From contig NZ_CP063656.1 in NCBI RefSeq assembly GCF_015209725.1, positions 1,905,001 through 1,969,000 of the forward strand: a stretch of 64,000 bases of DNA. The letters are read 5' to 3'. The notes under the pieces are model-generated. The model was not told where the DNA came from, did not search any database, and saw only the letters and a list, made by a program, of their open reading frames with translations. Positions 53,903 through 63,144 of the stretch are shown here, piece after piece. This DNA is from Lysobacter ciconiae (GTDB lineage: Bacteria; Pseudomonadota; Gammaproteobacteria; Xanthomonadales; Xanthomonadaceae). A program made the position numbers and the translations under genes. Every line of letters starts with the position of its first letter. The first letter of the stretch is position 1.

Positions 53903-55470
53903 GCACCCTGCCAGCCGAATGGGCGGGCGACGATCGCCCGTCCGCGCTCAGCCTGGTGCCGGTTGCGCTGGAGGAGATCAAGCGCCATCCGGTGCGCCTG
54001 TTTGGTCTGTTCGCCGCCATCGCCCTGCTGGCTTTGACGGCCGGCTTCGTGCTGCCGCGCAAGTACGTCGCCAGCACCACCATCCTGGTGGAACAGGGCA
54101 ACATCATCGCGCCGCTGATGGAGGGGCGCGCGGTGCCCACCGGCGTCGCCAACCGGGCCTCCATCGCCAAGGAAGTCGCCTTCAGCCGGCGGGTGGTGAA
54201 TGACGTGCTGGAGGCCGGGGGCTGGCTGGAGGCCAACCCCACCCCGCTGGCACGCGAGCGCCTGGCCGAGCAGGTCACCGGACGCACACAGATCACCAAC
54301 CCGGGCGAGAACCTGATCCAGATCACCTATTCGGATTCCGACCCGCAGCGCGCCTATCGGGTCACCAAGAGTTTCGGTGACCTCATCATCAGCGAGAGCC
54401 TGGCGGCGAAGAGCCGCGAGAGCCGGGACGCGTTCGAGTTCATCGAATCGCAGGTCGGCCTGTACCACGCGAAACTGACCGAAGCGGAAGCCAACCTGGA
54501 GCGCTACCGGACGCAGAACCCCGACGCCCGTCCGGGCACCGATGTCGACGTCAATGCCCGCATCGGCGAGTTGCGGCGCCAGGTCGAGTCCTCGCGCATG
54601 GACCTGATGGACCTGCGCTCGCAGGAAGGCGCGCTGCGTTCCCAGCTGAGCGGTGAAAACGAGATATCCGTCGTGCAGACGCGGGTCGGCCAGATCCAGG
54701 CGCGACTTGCCGAGCTGCAGACCCAGCGCAGCGGCCTGCTGCTCAACTTCACCGAGCAGCATCCGGATGTGGTGCGCACCGAGCACCAGATCCGTGACCT
54801 GGAGGCCGAACTGAAACGCGAAGCGCAACGCCAGGAAACGCGCACCGCGAGCGACCCCAGCGCCCTTGACGGCTCGGCGATGTTCAATCCGTTGTACGCG
54901 GAGCTGCGCAGCAAGATCGCCGACGCCCGTCGCCATGGCGCTGCGGCCGCCAGCCGGATCGGTGCCGGCGAATCGCTGCTGGCGCAGGAGCTGGAGCGCA
55001 GTCGCCGGATCGCCTCCTCCGAAAGCCGGCTGGCCGAGCTCACCCGCGACTACGAGGTCAACCGCGATCTCTACCAGGACCTGCTCAAGCGCCGCGAGAA
55101 CGCGCGGGTATCGATGAACCTGGACGACGAGAGGCAGGGTTTGAGTTTCCGCATCCAGGAGCCGGCTTCCGTTCCCCTGCGGCCCAGCGGGCTGCGCCTG
55201 ATGCATGTCGCCGGCGCCGGCCTGCTGGCCGCGTGCGTGGTACCGCTGGCGCTGCTGCTGGGAATGATCAAATTCGATTCGCGCGTGCGCACGCCGGTGC
55301 AGATCCAGCGCGACGCAGGCCTGCCGGTTCTGGGCGTTGTTCCCGCGTTCATGACCAGGCGCCGCCGTGCCCAGAGCCGGCGCCAGATCGTCCTCGCCTC
55401 CCTGCTGTTCCTGATCGTGCCGGCCGTGTACGGGTTGGCCCTGGCCATGAAACTGGTGCATGTCCTATGA
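53899..55470 (+). CDS. Polysaccharide chain-length determinant (Wzz/GumC/XrtA-associated type)
   Basis: The 523-residue inner-membrane protein starts at a GTG overlapping the upstream stop. It has an N-terminal transmembrane helix (about 36-55) followed by the Wzz segment YVASTTILVEQGNI. A long periplasmic coiled-coil region follows (about 170-400, with ESQVGLYHAKLTEAEANLERYR). The last helix (about 435-455) is preceded by EPASVPLRPSGLR, the usual proline-rich motif. A further hydrophobic helix at the C-terminus resembles the exosortase-system chain-length proteins. No kinase domain is fused; the separate ATPase-like protein follows with an ATGA overlap. Confidence 0.9.
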   Translation: MSTLPAEWAGDDRPSALSLVPVALEEIKRHPVRLFGLFAAIALLALTAGFVLPRKYVASTTILVEQGNIIAPLMEGRAVPTGVANRASIAKEVAFSRRVVNDVLEAGGWLEANPTPLARERLAEQVTGRTQITNPGENLIQITYSDSDPQRAYRVTKSFGDLIISESLAAKSRESRDAFEFIESQVGLYHAKLTEAEANLERYRTQNPDARPGTDVDVNARIGELRRQVESSRMDLMDLRSQEGALRSQLSGENEISVVQTRVGQIQARLAELQTQRSGLLLNFTEQHPDVVRTEHQIRDLEAELKREAQRQETRTASDPSALDGSAMFNPLYAELRSKIADARRHGAAAASRIGAGESLLAQELERSRRIASSESRLAELTRDYEVNRDLYQDLLKRRENARVSMNLDDERQGLSFRIQEPASVPLRPSGLRLMHVAGAGLLAACVVPLALLLGMIKFDSRVRTPVQIQRDAGLPVLGVVPAFMTRRRRAQSRRQIVLASLLFLIVPAVYGLALAMKLVHVL

Positions 55471-56222
55471 ATGACTTCTCTCTGGGCGGCGTGCGCGAAA
55501 TCGACGACATCGATGGAATCGCGGAACGGCGCATCGCCAGCCGCTCCATCGCACGCATGGGCACCTCACGGGAACTGACCCCGCAGCAGTCCACCGAGCG
55601 GTCGATCATCCATCGCTCGGACGTTGCCCGCCCGGAAGTGGACGCGTTCCGTGAGCTGCGTACCCGGCTCCTGGCGACGGCGGACGGCAACTTCGTCACC
55701 CTGGTGGCACCGGTCAGCCGGGGAGCCGGCGGCAGCTTCGTCGCCCGCAACCTGGCCGCCGCCTTCGCCTTCGACGACAGCAAGAGCGCGCTGCTGGTGG
55801 ATTGCGATCTCCGGCATCCCTCGCAGCACACCACGATGAAGGTCGACATCCCCCGAGGCGGCTTGATCGACTATCTGGAGGACCTGGGCAGCGACATCGC
55901 GCCGGTGCTTTACGACACCGGCGTGCCGCGGCTGAGGCTGCTGCCGGTCGGCCGGCTGCGTGAGAACGGCGTGGAGTACTTCTCCTCTTTCCGCATGCGC
56001 TTGCTGGTCGATTCGCTGCGCTCGCGGTACCCGGACCGTTACCTGTTCCTTGACAGCCCACCGGTGAACGGCGGGCCGGATGCACGCATCCTGGCCGATC
56101 TTGCCGACGCGGTGGTGCTGGTCGCCGGTTACGGCAAGGACACGCCGGCGGCGATCAGCCGCGCCGCCGCCAGCTTCGACCCGGCGAAGTTTGCCGGGGT
56201 CGTCTTCAACCAGGGCGTGTAG
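55467..56222 (+). CDS. BY-kinase/CpsD-like ATPase with degenerate Walker A motif
   Basis: The 251-residue product starts at the ATG overlapping the Wzz-like stop. It has the order of a CpsD/CapB tyrosine autokinase: an EAFRELRTRL-like segment (EVDAFRELRTRLL, 58-70), a P-loop position, Walker A' LLVDCDLRHPSQH (109-121) and Walker B YLFLDSPP. The P-loop reads SRGAGGS (84-90), where active kinases have GEGKS/T, so the ATP-binding lysine is missing. There is also no C-terminal tyrosine cluster; the protein ends VVFNQGV. It may be a structural partner of the chain-length protein rather than an active kinase. Confidence 0.85.
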   Translation: MNDFSLGGVREIDDIDGIAERRIASRSIARMGTSRELTPQQSTERSIIHRSDVARPEVDAFRELRTRLLATADGNFVTLVAPVSRGAGGSFVARNLAAAFAFDDSKSALLVDCDLRHPSQHTTMKVDIPRGGLIDYLEDLGSDIAPVLYDTGVPRLRLLPVGRLRENGVEYFSSFRMRLLVDSLRSRYPDRYLFLDSPPVNGGPDARILADLADAVVLVAGYGKDTPAAISRAAASFDPAKFAGVVFNQGV

Positions 56223-56230
56223 ACGACGCC

Positions 56231-57610
56231 ATGGCACATGCCCAAAAGCCGACCGCCAGCCGATGCTTCCCCTTGCTGCCGCCCCGGCTGCCGCGCTCGG
56301 TGTTGGCGGGGGCGCTGTGGCTGGCATTGCCGGCGAGCGCGGTTCCGGCGGAGCTGGATTACCAGCTGGGATTGTCGCTGCTGCGCTCCGACAACATCGC
56401 GTTGGCGTCCTTCAATGAAAAATCTGAGACGGTGGTCTCGCCCAATGCGCGCTTCGAGTTCCAACAGCGCGGTCCGCGCGTAAACGCCAACGCACGGGGC
56501 AGCGTGTCCTACCTGGAGTACCTGTCCAACACCTTCGACAACGACGTGCGCGGTGAGCTTGTCGGGGAAATGACCTGGAACGTCGTGCCGCAGCGCGTCG
56601 ACTTCGTCGTCAACGATTACCTGAACCGCCAACCGGTCGATGTACTGACCAGCTTCAACCCCGGCAACGAGCAGGAGGTCAACGTCTTCATAGCAGGCCC
56701 GACGTTCCACGTGCGACCCCGCGCCGGCACGCGTGGCCAGCTGGACCTGCGCTACGCCAACAGCTACGCCGAGGACAACAAGGATTTCAACGGCGACCAC
56801 TACAACGCGGCGGCCAGGCTGGTACGCGATACCAGCGCCACCCGGTCGGTGTCCCTCAACTTTGAGACGACCCGCTCCGAGTACCGGGACAACGAAAACG
56901 ACTACACCCGCAACGACGCCTATGTCGGTTACGCGCTGGCACTGGCGTCGCTGGAACTGACCGCGACAGCCGGCTATTCGCAACTGCGCCTTGAGCGCGA
57001 CGGGACTCTTGGCGAGCCGATGGCCAGCCTGGGCGCGGGCTGGACACCCACGCCGCGCAGCCGGCTGACGGCCGTCGCCCGGACAGGTTTTTCGAATGCC
57101 GTGCAGGACGTCGTCAACCGATCCACCGACCTGAGCGGCTCGATCCTGAACGAGATGAGCAGCAATGACGTTCTGGTCGGGCCCAGTGCGGTCCGCCAGC
57201 ACGAGGCCTATTTCGCCTACCACTTCACCGGCGAGCGGGTCGGGTTCCACGTGCAGCCTTATTACCAGCGCTCGCGCCTGGCCACCGATGACGCTGCCGA
57301 TCCGGCAGACCCGGCCGACCCCGACGCTGACCTGCTCGCCACGCGTACCAATTACGGCGCGCTCGTCTCCGTGGACTACCAGGTGAGCCCGCGCAGCACG
57401 GTGACACTCCTGCTCGCCCACGACGTGAACCGTTACGCGGCGCTGGACCGCAAAGACCTGGGCTACATCGCGGCATTTGGGTTTGCCAACCGCATGAGCC
57501 GGCACTGGAGCTGGCGCGCAAACCTCCAGCACCGGCGTCGCAACAGCGCGGTGGCGGGCGCGAGCTATGACGAGAATTCCGTTGTACTCAGCATCGTCTA
57601 CCTGCGCTGA
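56231..57610 (+). CDS. Outer-membrane beta-barrel protein of the EPS locus
   Basis: The 459-residue protein has an N-terminal signal peptide (about 1-38, ending ALPASAVPA-E). It is then almost entirely alternating beta-strand sequence with aromatic strand ends. It resembles the outer-membrane proteins encoded in exosortase/PEP-CTERM and EpsL-type polysaccharide clusters (opening ELDYQLGLSLLRSDNIAL, closing YDENSVVLSIVYLR). No enzymatic motif is visible. Position between the ATPase-like gene and the glycosyltransferases suggests an accessory role in polysaccharide passage across the outer membrane. It contains an acidic low-complexity loop (DDAADPADPADPDAD). Confidence 0.8.
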   Translation: MAHAQKPTASRCFPLLPPRLPRSVLAGALWLALPASAVPAELDYQLGLSLLRSDNIALASFNEKSETVVSPNARFEFQQRGPRVNANARGSVSYLEYLSNTFDNDVRGELVGEMTWNVVPQRVDFVVNDYLNRQPVDVLTSFNPGNEQEVNVFIAGPTFHVRPRAGTRGQLDLRYANSYAEDNKDFNGDHYNAAARLVRDTSATRSVSLNFETTRSEYRDNENDYTRNDAYVGYALALASLELTATAGYSQLRLERDGTLGEPMASLGAGWTPTPRSRLTAVARTGFSNAVQDVVNRSTDLSGSILNEMSSNDVLVGPSAVRQHEAYFAYHFTGERVGFHVQPYYQRSRLATDDAADPADPADPDADLLATRTNYGALVSVDYQVSPRSTVTLLLAHDVNRYAALDRKDLGYIAAFGFANRMSRHWSWRANLQHRRRNSAVAGASYDENSVVLSIVYLR

Positions 57611-57614
57611 CGCC

Positions 57615-58844
57615 ATGCCGATGCCCACAGCCCCCGCCGCTGCCAAGGTCGCGACACTTGTGGAGCCTCCGCTGGTGGCGGCGCGGTCGGCCGATGCGCC
57701 GGCGCCATTGCGGCTGCTGTTGCTGACCGACACCTCGATCCTTGCCCCGGGCGGCAGCGAGCGGTTCCTGCGCAACCTCGCAGCCAGGCTGCCGGGCGAT
57801 CGCTACCGCATAACCATCGTGCAACTGAGCCAGACCGTGCGCGCGTGGTCGGATGTCGCACTGCCGGGTGCGATCGAAAACGTATCGATCCGCTCCCTGC
57901 CCATCGCGGCCTGCTACGGCTACAGCGGCCTGCGTGCCCTGCATTGCCTCGCCAAGCTGCTGCAGCGGGAACGTTTTGACATCGTGCAGTCCCAGCACGA
58001 GAAATCGGACCTGTTCAACGCCCTGCTGCCCCGCCGGGCCGGGGCGATCCACGTGTCCAACCGGCGCGACATGGGCTTCAACAAGACCGCCCGCCTGCGC
58101 TGGCTGTCGCGGTTCCTCAACCACCGCTTCGACCGCGTGGTCGCCCCGTCGCAGCAGATCCTGGCCGCGTTGCGCGACAGCGAGGACATCGCGCCCGGGC
58201 GGATGGTCTGGATTCCCAACGGCGTCGATACCGAGCGTTTCCGCCCCGCCGCCGACAGGGACCGGGCCGCGGTGCGTGCCTCGCTGGGCCTTGGCCTCGA
58301 AACCGTGGCCTTCGGGTGCCTGGCCCGGTTGACGGAAGTGAAGTGCCACGCCGATCTCGTGCAGGCATTCGCCGTGCTGCGCGAAAGCGTCCCTGACGTG
58401 CGCCTTGTCCTGCTCGGGGGCGGTCCCCTGCAACGCGACATCGCCGCCCAGGTCGCGGAACTGGGCCTGGACGGTTGCGTGAGTTTCCTGGGCGATCGAC
58501 CCGATGTCGAGCAACTGCTGTCGGCGCTGGACGTCTCGGTACTGGCCTCCTCGACCGAAGGCATGTCCAACGCGATCCTGGAATCGATGGCCTGCGGGCT
58601 GCCGATGATCGCCACCTCCGTCGGCGGCAACATCCAACTGGTGCAGGACCAGGCAAGCGGCCTGCTGGTGCCTCCGCGGGATCCGGCCGCACTGGCCGCG
58701 GCCATGCTGGTCCTGGCGCGCTCAGCGGCGACCCGCGTGCAGATGGGGGCCTGCGCCCGCCGCCGAGTGGAACGGGAATTTTCGCTCGACGCGATGGTGC
58801 ATGCCTACGACCGCATGTATGCCAACCTGGCGGGAAGGACGTGA
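57615..58844 (+). CDS. Glycosyltransferase family 4 (GT-B), first copy
   Basis: Started at the ATG four bases after the upstream stop, the product has 409 residues. The N-terminal domain begins RLLLLTDTSILAPGGSERFLRNLA, in which the GGSE loop is typical of GT4 enzymes that bind the acceptor. The C-terminal nucleotide-sugar domain has FGCLARLTEVKCHADLV, LLGGGPLQRDI and the E-x7-E motif region STEGMSNAILESMACGLPMIA. It should transfer a sugar from an NDP-sugar to the lipid-linked repeat unit at the inner membrane. Donor and acceptor are unknown. The stop overlaps the next start (GTGA). Confidence 0.92.
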   Translation: MPMPTAPAAAKVATLVEPPLVAARSADAPAPLRLLLLTDTSILAPGGSERFLRNLAARLPGDRYRITIVQLSQTVRAWSDVALPGAIENVSIRSLPIAACYGYSGLRALHCLAKLLQRERFDIVQSQHEKSDLFNALLPRRAGAIHVSNRRDMGFNKTARLRWLSRFLNHRFDRVVAPSQQILAALRDSEDIAPGRMVWIPNGVDTERFRPAADRDRAAVRASLGLGLETVAFGCLARLTEVKCHADLVQAFAVLRESVPDVRLVLLGGGPLQRDIAAQVAELGLDGCVSFLGDRPDVEQLLSALDVSVLASSTEGMSNAILESMACGLPMIATSVGGNIQLVQDQASGLLVPPRDPAALAAAMLVLARSAATRVQMGACARRRVEREFSLDAMVHAYDRMYANLAGRT

Positions 58845-60016
58845 GCCAGGCTTCCACCGGCACGGTGTCCACGTGCGTGCTGCAGTTGCGCTCCAGCGCC
58901 GGGCTGTACGGCGCCGACCGGATGGTCCTGGCGCTCAACCACGGGCTGAACCAGGCAGGGCCGTGCGGGGATGCATCGCCGAGCCGCCTGTTGACGATCA
59001 ACAACTACCGCACGACCCGGCAGCCACTGCACGAGGCCGCGCGGCAGTCCGAGCAGCCGGCCGAGTTGCTGCCCTGCCGCGGCCGGCTGGACCGCGCGAC
59101 CCTGCGCGCACTCGCCGCCAAGATCCAGACCCACCGCGTGCGGATCCTGCACGCCCACGACTACAAGAGCGCGTTCTACGCCTGGCTCGCCTCGCAGACG
59201 CGTCCAGTGGCGCTGGTAGCGACCCTGCATGGACATGTCGACACGTCGCGGTCACTGCGGATCTACAACCGGCTGGAGCTGGCGCTGCTGCGACGCTTCG
59301 ACGCGCTGGTGGTCGTCGCCGCCGGACAGATCGCGTCGCTGCGCGCTGCCGGGGTACCTGCTCGCCGGATCCACCACATCGACAACGGCATCGACCTGCC
59401 CGACACCGATCCACTGCATGCCGCCGGCACCCGACTGGCGGCGCGCAGCGAGCTGGGGATCGACGACCGGACCTTTCTTTTCGCCGCCGTCGGTCGACTC
59501 TCGCCGGAGAAGAACCTGGCCATGCTGCTGGAGGCGTTCGCGGTCACGCCCGCTGATCGCGCGCAGCTGCTCCTCATCGGCGATGGACCGGAGCGCGCGG
59601 CGCTGCAGGCCCGGATAGGCGCCCTGGGTCTGGCCTCACGGGTTCGCCTGCTCGGGGTCCGCCAGGACATGCAGCGGCTCTACCCGGCGCTTGACTGCCT
59701 GGTGCTGCCTTCGCTGACCGAGGGCATGCCGTTGGTGGTGCTGGAAGCAATGGCCCACGCCGTGCCGGTGATCGCCAGCGCGGTCGGTGACGTGCCACGG
59801 CTGCTGTCGCGCTCCACGCACGGGCGTCTGGTCCAGGCCGGCGACGCCCGCGGTCTGCGCAAGGCCTTGCAGGACGTCGCGGCCGTGCCACCGGCCCGCG
59901 ACACCAGGGCGAGTGCGTACGTGCGTGCCCACCATTCGCGCGAGGCGATGGCAGCCGATTACCTGCGGCTTTACCAGTCACTGCTGGAGCGGCCCGATGT
60001 CCGTCGACAGGCCTGA
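58841..60016 (+). CDS. Glycosyltransferase family 4 (GT-B), second copy
   Basis: The 391-residue product starts at a GTG overlapping the first glycosyltransferase. The N-terminal domain includes LHAHDYKSAFYAWLASQ, ATLHGHVDTSRS and the linker INNYRTTRQPL. The C-terminal domain has FAAVGRLSPEKNLAMLLEAF, LLIGDGPERAALQ and the E-x7-E region SLTEGMPLVVLEAMAHAVPVIA. It is a paralogue of the upstream enzyme in fold but only weakly alike, so it probably adds a different sugar. The stop lies 20 bases inside the following gene. Confidence 0.92.
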   Translation: MSQASTGTVSTCVLQLRSSAGLYGADRMVLALNHGLNQAGPCGDASPSRLLTINNYRTTRQPLHEAARQSEQPAELLPCRGRLDRATLRALAAKIQTHRVRILHAHDYKSAFYAWLASQTRPVALVATLHGHVDTSRSLRIYNRLELALLRRFDALVVVAAGQIASLRAAGVPARRIHHIDNGIDLPDTDPLHAAGTRLAARSELGIDDRTFLFAAVGRLSPEKNLAMLLEAFAVTPADRAQLLLIGDGPERAALQARIGALGLASRVRLLGVRQDMQRLYPALDCLVLPSLTEGMPLVVLEAMAHAVPVIASAVGDVPRLLSRSTHGRLVQAGDARGLRKALQDVAAVPPARDTRASAYVRAHHSREAMAADYLRLYQSLLERPDVRRQA

Positions 60017-61355
60017 CTCCGGATGGGACGCGGGCAGCGAGCGCTTTCCGCTCGCCGTGCGGGCCTTGCGGACGCGCACGGCACCTGCCCCGGCGACGAT
60101 GATGGCGCGGCCCGGCGCGGGAGCCGCGAGCGTGCCCAAGGTCCGCCGGCGCAACGCCAACAACTGGCTGCTTTACGTCTTTTTGTTCCTGCTGCCGCTG
60201 CAGAACCTGCAGACCGGCTACATGCCCAACCTAGGCGGCGGCCTGAACTTCCTCAACATCATGACCGCGGCCAGCTTGGCCGGCGCACTGGCCATCGGCG
60301 GACGCCTGGCGCCCGGCGAGCCGGTCAACCGCTGGGTGCTGGCCTACGTCCTGTACGCGGTCGTCTCGCTGTTTGTCGGCTACCAGTACGTGACCGACAG
60401 CGCTGACCACCTGGCCATACTCAAGGACCACGTGATCGGCCTGGCGGTCGTGTTCCTGGTGCAGATGAGCGTCCATGACTGGACCACCGTGCGCCGGGTG
60501 ATCCTCGCCACCGTGTTGCCGCTGCCCTACATCGCGCGGGTGACCTGGGCCCAGCACACCAGCGTGGCCAGCTGGCACTACTCCGACGACCTGCGCATCA
60601 GCGGTACGTTTTCGCTGCTCGGCGCGAACGAGTTCGCTGCGTTCTGCGTCACCGTCGGCGTGGTCCTGTTCGCCCTGCTCATCTCGGCGCGCCTGTCGTG
60701 GCGCTGGCGGCTCTTGCTCGGCGCCGGCATGGCCTGCACGGTCATGGGGGTGCTGTATGCATACTCGCGGACCGGCTACATCAGCCTGATCCTGGGGCTG
60801 GTCGCGGTCATCCTGGTCTGGCGCGGCCGCTGGAAGCTGTTGCTTCCGCTGCTGCTCGCCGCGGCGCTACTGCCGGGGCTGCTGCCCTACTCGGTGGTGG
60901 AGCGGTTCGACAGCACGAACGTCGATGCCGGGGAGCGCGACGAGAGTACCGAGCTGCGCTTCGTCTACTGGCAAGTGGCGTGGGACAACTTCACCCGCCA
61001 CCCGATCGTGGGAACAGGCTTCCAGAGCTTCCACCACCCCGAGATCAACCCCTACCGCAAGGACACCCACAACCTCTACCTGCGCACCCTCACCGAGGGC
61101 GGCGTAATCGGCGCCCTTGTGCTGCTGGGCCTGCTGCTGGCGATACTGCGCACGGCGTTGCGCGAAATGGCCCACTCGCGCAGCGGCACGCTTCGCTACG
61201 CGCTCGCGCTGGGTGTCACCGGCGCGTGGATCGGCCTGATCTGCGGCAACCTGTTCGGCGACCGCTTCACCTATTACCCGATGGCCGCCTACTTCTGGGC
61301 CTACGTGGCGCTGGTGGTCAAGGCGCGCCATCTGCCGGCGGAGGAATCGCCGTGA
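59997..61355 (+). CDS. O-antigen ligase / Wzy-type polysaccharide polymerase membrane protein
   Basis: The 452-residue protein starts at an ATG with GGAG seven bases upstream. About 11 or 12 transmembrane helices follow a 50-residue arginine/alanine-rich cytoplasmic N-terminus. The Wzy_C signature is clear: a periplasmic loop with RFVYWQVAWDNFTRHPIVGTGFQSF and KDTHNLYLRTLTEGGVIG, containing the conserved GxG and H-N residues. It should polymerise or ligate undecaprenyl-linked repeat units at the periplasmic face. The neighbouring Wzz-like and export proteins fit a Wzy-dependent pathway. A Wzx flippase was not found in the window. Confidence 0.88.
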   Translation: MSVDRPDSGWDAGSERFPLAVRALRTRTAPAPATMMARPGAGAASVPKVRRRNANNWLLYVFLFLLPLQNLQTGYMPNLGGGLNFLNIMTAASLAGALAIGGRLAPGEPVNRWVLAYVLYAVVSLFVGYQYVTDSADHLAILKDHVIGLAVVFLVQMSVHDWTTVRRVILATVLPLPYIARVTWAQHTSVASWHYSDDLRISGTFSLLGANEFAAFCVTVGVVLFALLISARLSWRWRLLLGAGMACTVMGVLYAYSRTGYISLILGLVAVILVWRGRWKLLLPLLLAAALLPGLLPYSVVERFDSTNVDAGERDESTELRFVYWQVAWDNFTRHPIVGTGFQSFHHPEINPYRKDTHNLYLRTLTEGGVIGALVLLGLLLAILRTALREMAHSRSGTLRYALALGVTGAWIGLICGNLFGDRFTYYPMAAYFWAYVALVVKARHLPAEESP

Positions 61356-62389
61356 CCCGCCGGGCCATTACCCGGTGGCTGACCTACCTGGTGGCGGTCG
61401 CCAGCCACTACAGCGGCGTCGACCGCCTGTACCGCGCGTTCGCAGGCGGCGGGCTGGTCGTGCTGATGCTGCACCGCGTGCGTGACGAACCGGATCCGTA
61501 CCCGTTGAGCATCACCCCGGCCAGCCTGCGCCAACTGGTCGGCTGGATCCGGCGCGACGGCACACTGACCAGCCTGGACGATGGCCTGCGCAGCCTGCAC
61601 GAGCCGCGGGGCGCCGGTACCGCATATGCCCTCACCTTCGACGATGGCTACCGGGACAACCTTCGCCTGACCGAGGCCGATCTCGCCGGGGTGCCCGCCC
61701 TGGTGTACCTGGCGACCGGCCATGTCGGCGGCGACCCGATCTGGGCCTACCGGCTGATCCACGCGATCGTGGCGCGACGCCACGACCAGCTGAATGCCGC
61801 CGAGTTGGGGGTCGGCCAGTTCGACCTGGCCGACCCGCTGGACCGGCAGCGAGCGTACGAGTTGCTGCCAGCGCGACTGAAGCAGTTGAGCCCGACGGAG
61901 TTGGAGGACTGGATGGAGCGGATCGGGCAACAGCTGCAGCCCGCGCGCCCTGCGCCGGAACGCCGCGAAATGCTCGACTGGAACGACGTCCGCAAACTGG
62001 CCAGCCGGGGCATCGGGATCGGCGGCCACACCCGGGGCCACGTGATGTTGAGCCAGGTGGATGAGAAAACCGCGCGCGAGGAAATCCGCGGATCGTGCGA
62101 GCACATCCGGCGCGAACTGGGCAGCGTGCCGCGGCACTTCGCCTACCCCAACGGCACCAGCGAGGACTTCGGCGACCGCGACGCGAGGCTGGCGCGCGAA
62201 GCCGGCTTTGCCAGTGCGGCGACCACGATCGAGGGCGTCAACCGCTTCGGCACCGACCCCTACCGGCTGCGCCGCTACAACGTCTACGAGCAGCGCTACC
62301 GCTCGCCCTCGGGCCGACTGTCGAAGGCGCTGTTCATGAGTGACACCAGCGGCCTGCTGAGCTGGTTCAAAACCCGGATGAGGGCCTGA
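61352..62389 (+). CDS. Polysaccharide deacetylase family protein, first
   Basis: The 345-residue product starts at a GTG overlapping the upstream stop. The NodB-homology (CE4) domain has motif 1 TFDDGYRDN, with the two aspartates, and motif 2 as HTRGHVML (HxxxH zinc ligands). A later motif is FAYPNGTSEDFG. The N-terminal part has a hydrophobic segment (LTYLVAVASHYSGVDRLYRA) that may anchor it. It should remove acetyl groups from N- or O-acetylated sugars of the exopolysaccharide. It resembles XrtA-associated deacetylases in length and order. The second deacetylase follows after only two bases. Confidence 0.9.
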   Translation: MTRRAITRWLTYLVAVASHYSGVDRLYRAFAGGGLVVLMLHRVRDEPDPYPLSITPASLRQLVGWIRRDGTLTSLDDGLRSLHEPRGAGTAYALTFDDGYRDNLRLTEADLAGVPALVYLATGHVGGDPIWAYRLIHAIVARRHDQLNAAELGVGQFDLADPLDRQRAYELLPARLKQLSPTELEDWMERIGQQLQPARPAPERREMLDWNDVRKLASRGIGIGGHTRGHVMLSQVDEKTAREEIRGSCEHIRRELGSVPRHFAYPNGTSEDFGDRDARLAREAGFASAATTIEGVNRFGTDPYRLRRYNVYEQRYRSPSGRLSKALFMSDTSGLLSWFKTRMRA

Positions 62390-62391
62390 TC

Positions 62392-63144
62392 ATGTTGCCG
62401 ATCCTGATGTACCACGGCCTGCATCCGGACCCGGCGGCACGGGGACGCTTCGATCCCGTCTACAGCGTCCGCCCCGCTGACTTCGCCCGCCAGCTGGACT
62501 GGCTCCTCGAACACGGCTACCGGGCGACGCGGCTGGATGACCTGGACCCCGACACTGCCGGCCAGGTGGTCATCACCTTTGACGACGGCGACGTGTCCAA
62601 CCTGGAGGTCGCATTGCCGCTGCTGCGCGAGCGCGGCATGTGCGCCGACGTCCTGATCACCTCCGGCTTCCTCGGCCAGCAGGGGATGTTGACCGCCGCC
62701 GAAGTTCGCGCGCTGGCGGACGCGGGAATGGGCATCGGCTCGCACGGTCGGAGCCACGCCTTCCTGGACGACCTCGACGAGGTACGCGTGATCGGCGAGT
62801 TGCGCGAGAGCCGCGAGCGGCTGCAGGAGCTCAGCGGCCAGCGCGTCGACACCATCGCGCTGCCCGGCGGTCGCGGAGGCGCCCGCGAACGGCGGATCGC
62901 CCTGGAGCTGGGCTACCGCTACCTGTTGGGTTCCGTGCCCGGTGCCAACCGCCGGCTGGCGCACGGGCGATGGTGGCAACGCATTGCGGTGACGCGCTCG
63001 CTGTCGCTGGCGCAGTTCTCCAGCCTCGTGGCCTGGCGCGGTGCGTACCCGCAATTGACCCGCGCCCGCCACCTGGCGCTGGGCCTGCCCAAGATGGTGC
63101 TGGGCAATGACGGCTACGAGCGCGTCCGCGCGAGGCTCCTGTGA
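62392..63144 (+). CDS. Polysaccharide deacetylase family protein, second
   Basis: The 250-residue product opens directly with the deacetylase core (LPILMYHGLHPDP). It carries motif 1 ITFDDGDVSN and motif 2 IGSHGRSHAFL with the expected HxxxH. IALPGGRGGARERR occupies the place of the motif 3 arginine. There is no signal peptide, so it may act on lipid-linked intermediates in the cytoplasm. It is only distantly similar to the deacetylase encoded just upstream, so the two probably differ in target. The stop overlaps the next gene by four bases (GTGA). Confidence 0.9.
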   Translation: MLPILMYHGLHPDPAARGRFDPVYSVRPADFARQLDWLLEHGYRATRLDDLDPDTAGQVVITFDDGDVSNLEVALPLLRERGMCADVLITSGFLGQQGMLTAAEVRALADAGMGIGSHGRSHAFLDDLDEVRVIGELRESRERLQELSGQRVDTIALPGGRGGARERRIALELGYRYLLGSVPGANRRLAHGRWWQRIAVTRSLSLAQFSSLVAWRGAYPQLTRARHLALGLPKMVLGNDGYERVRARLL

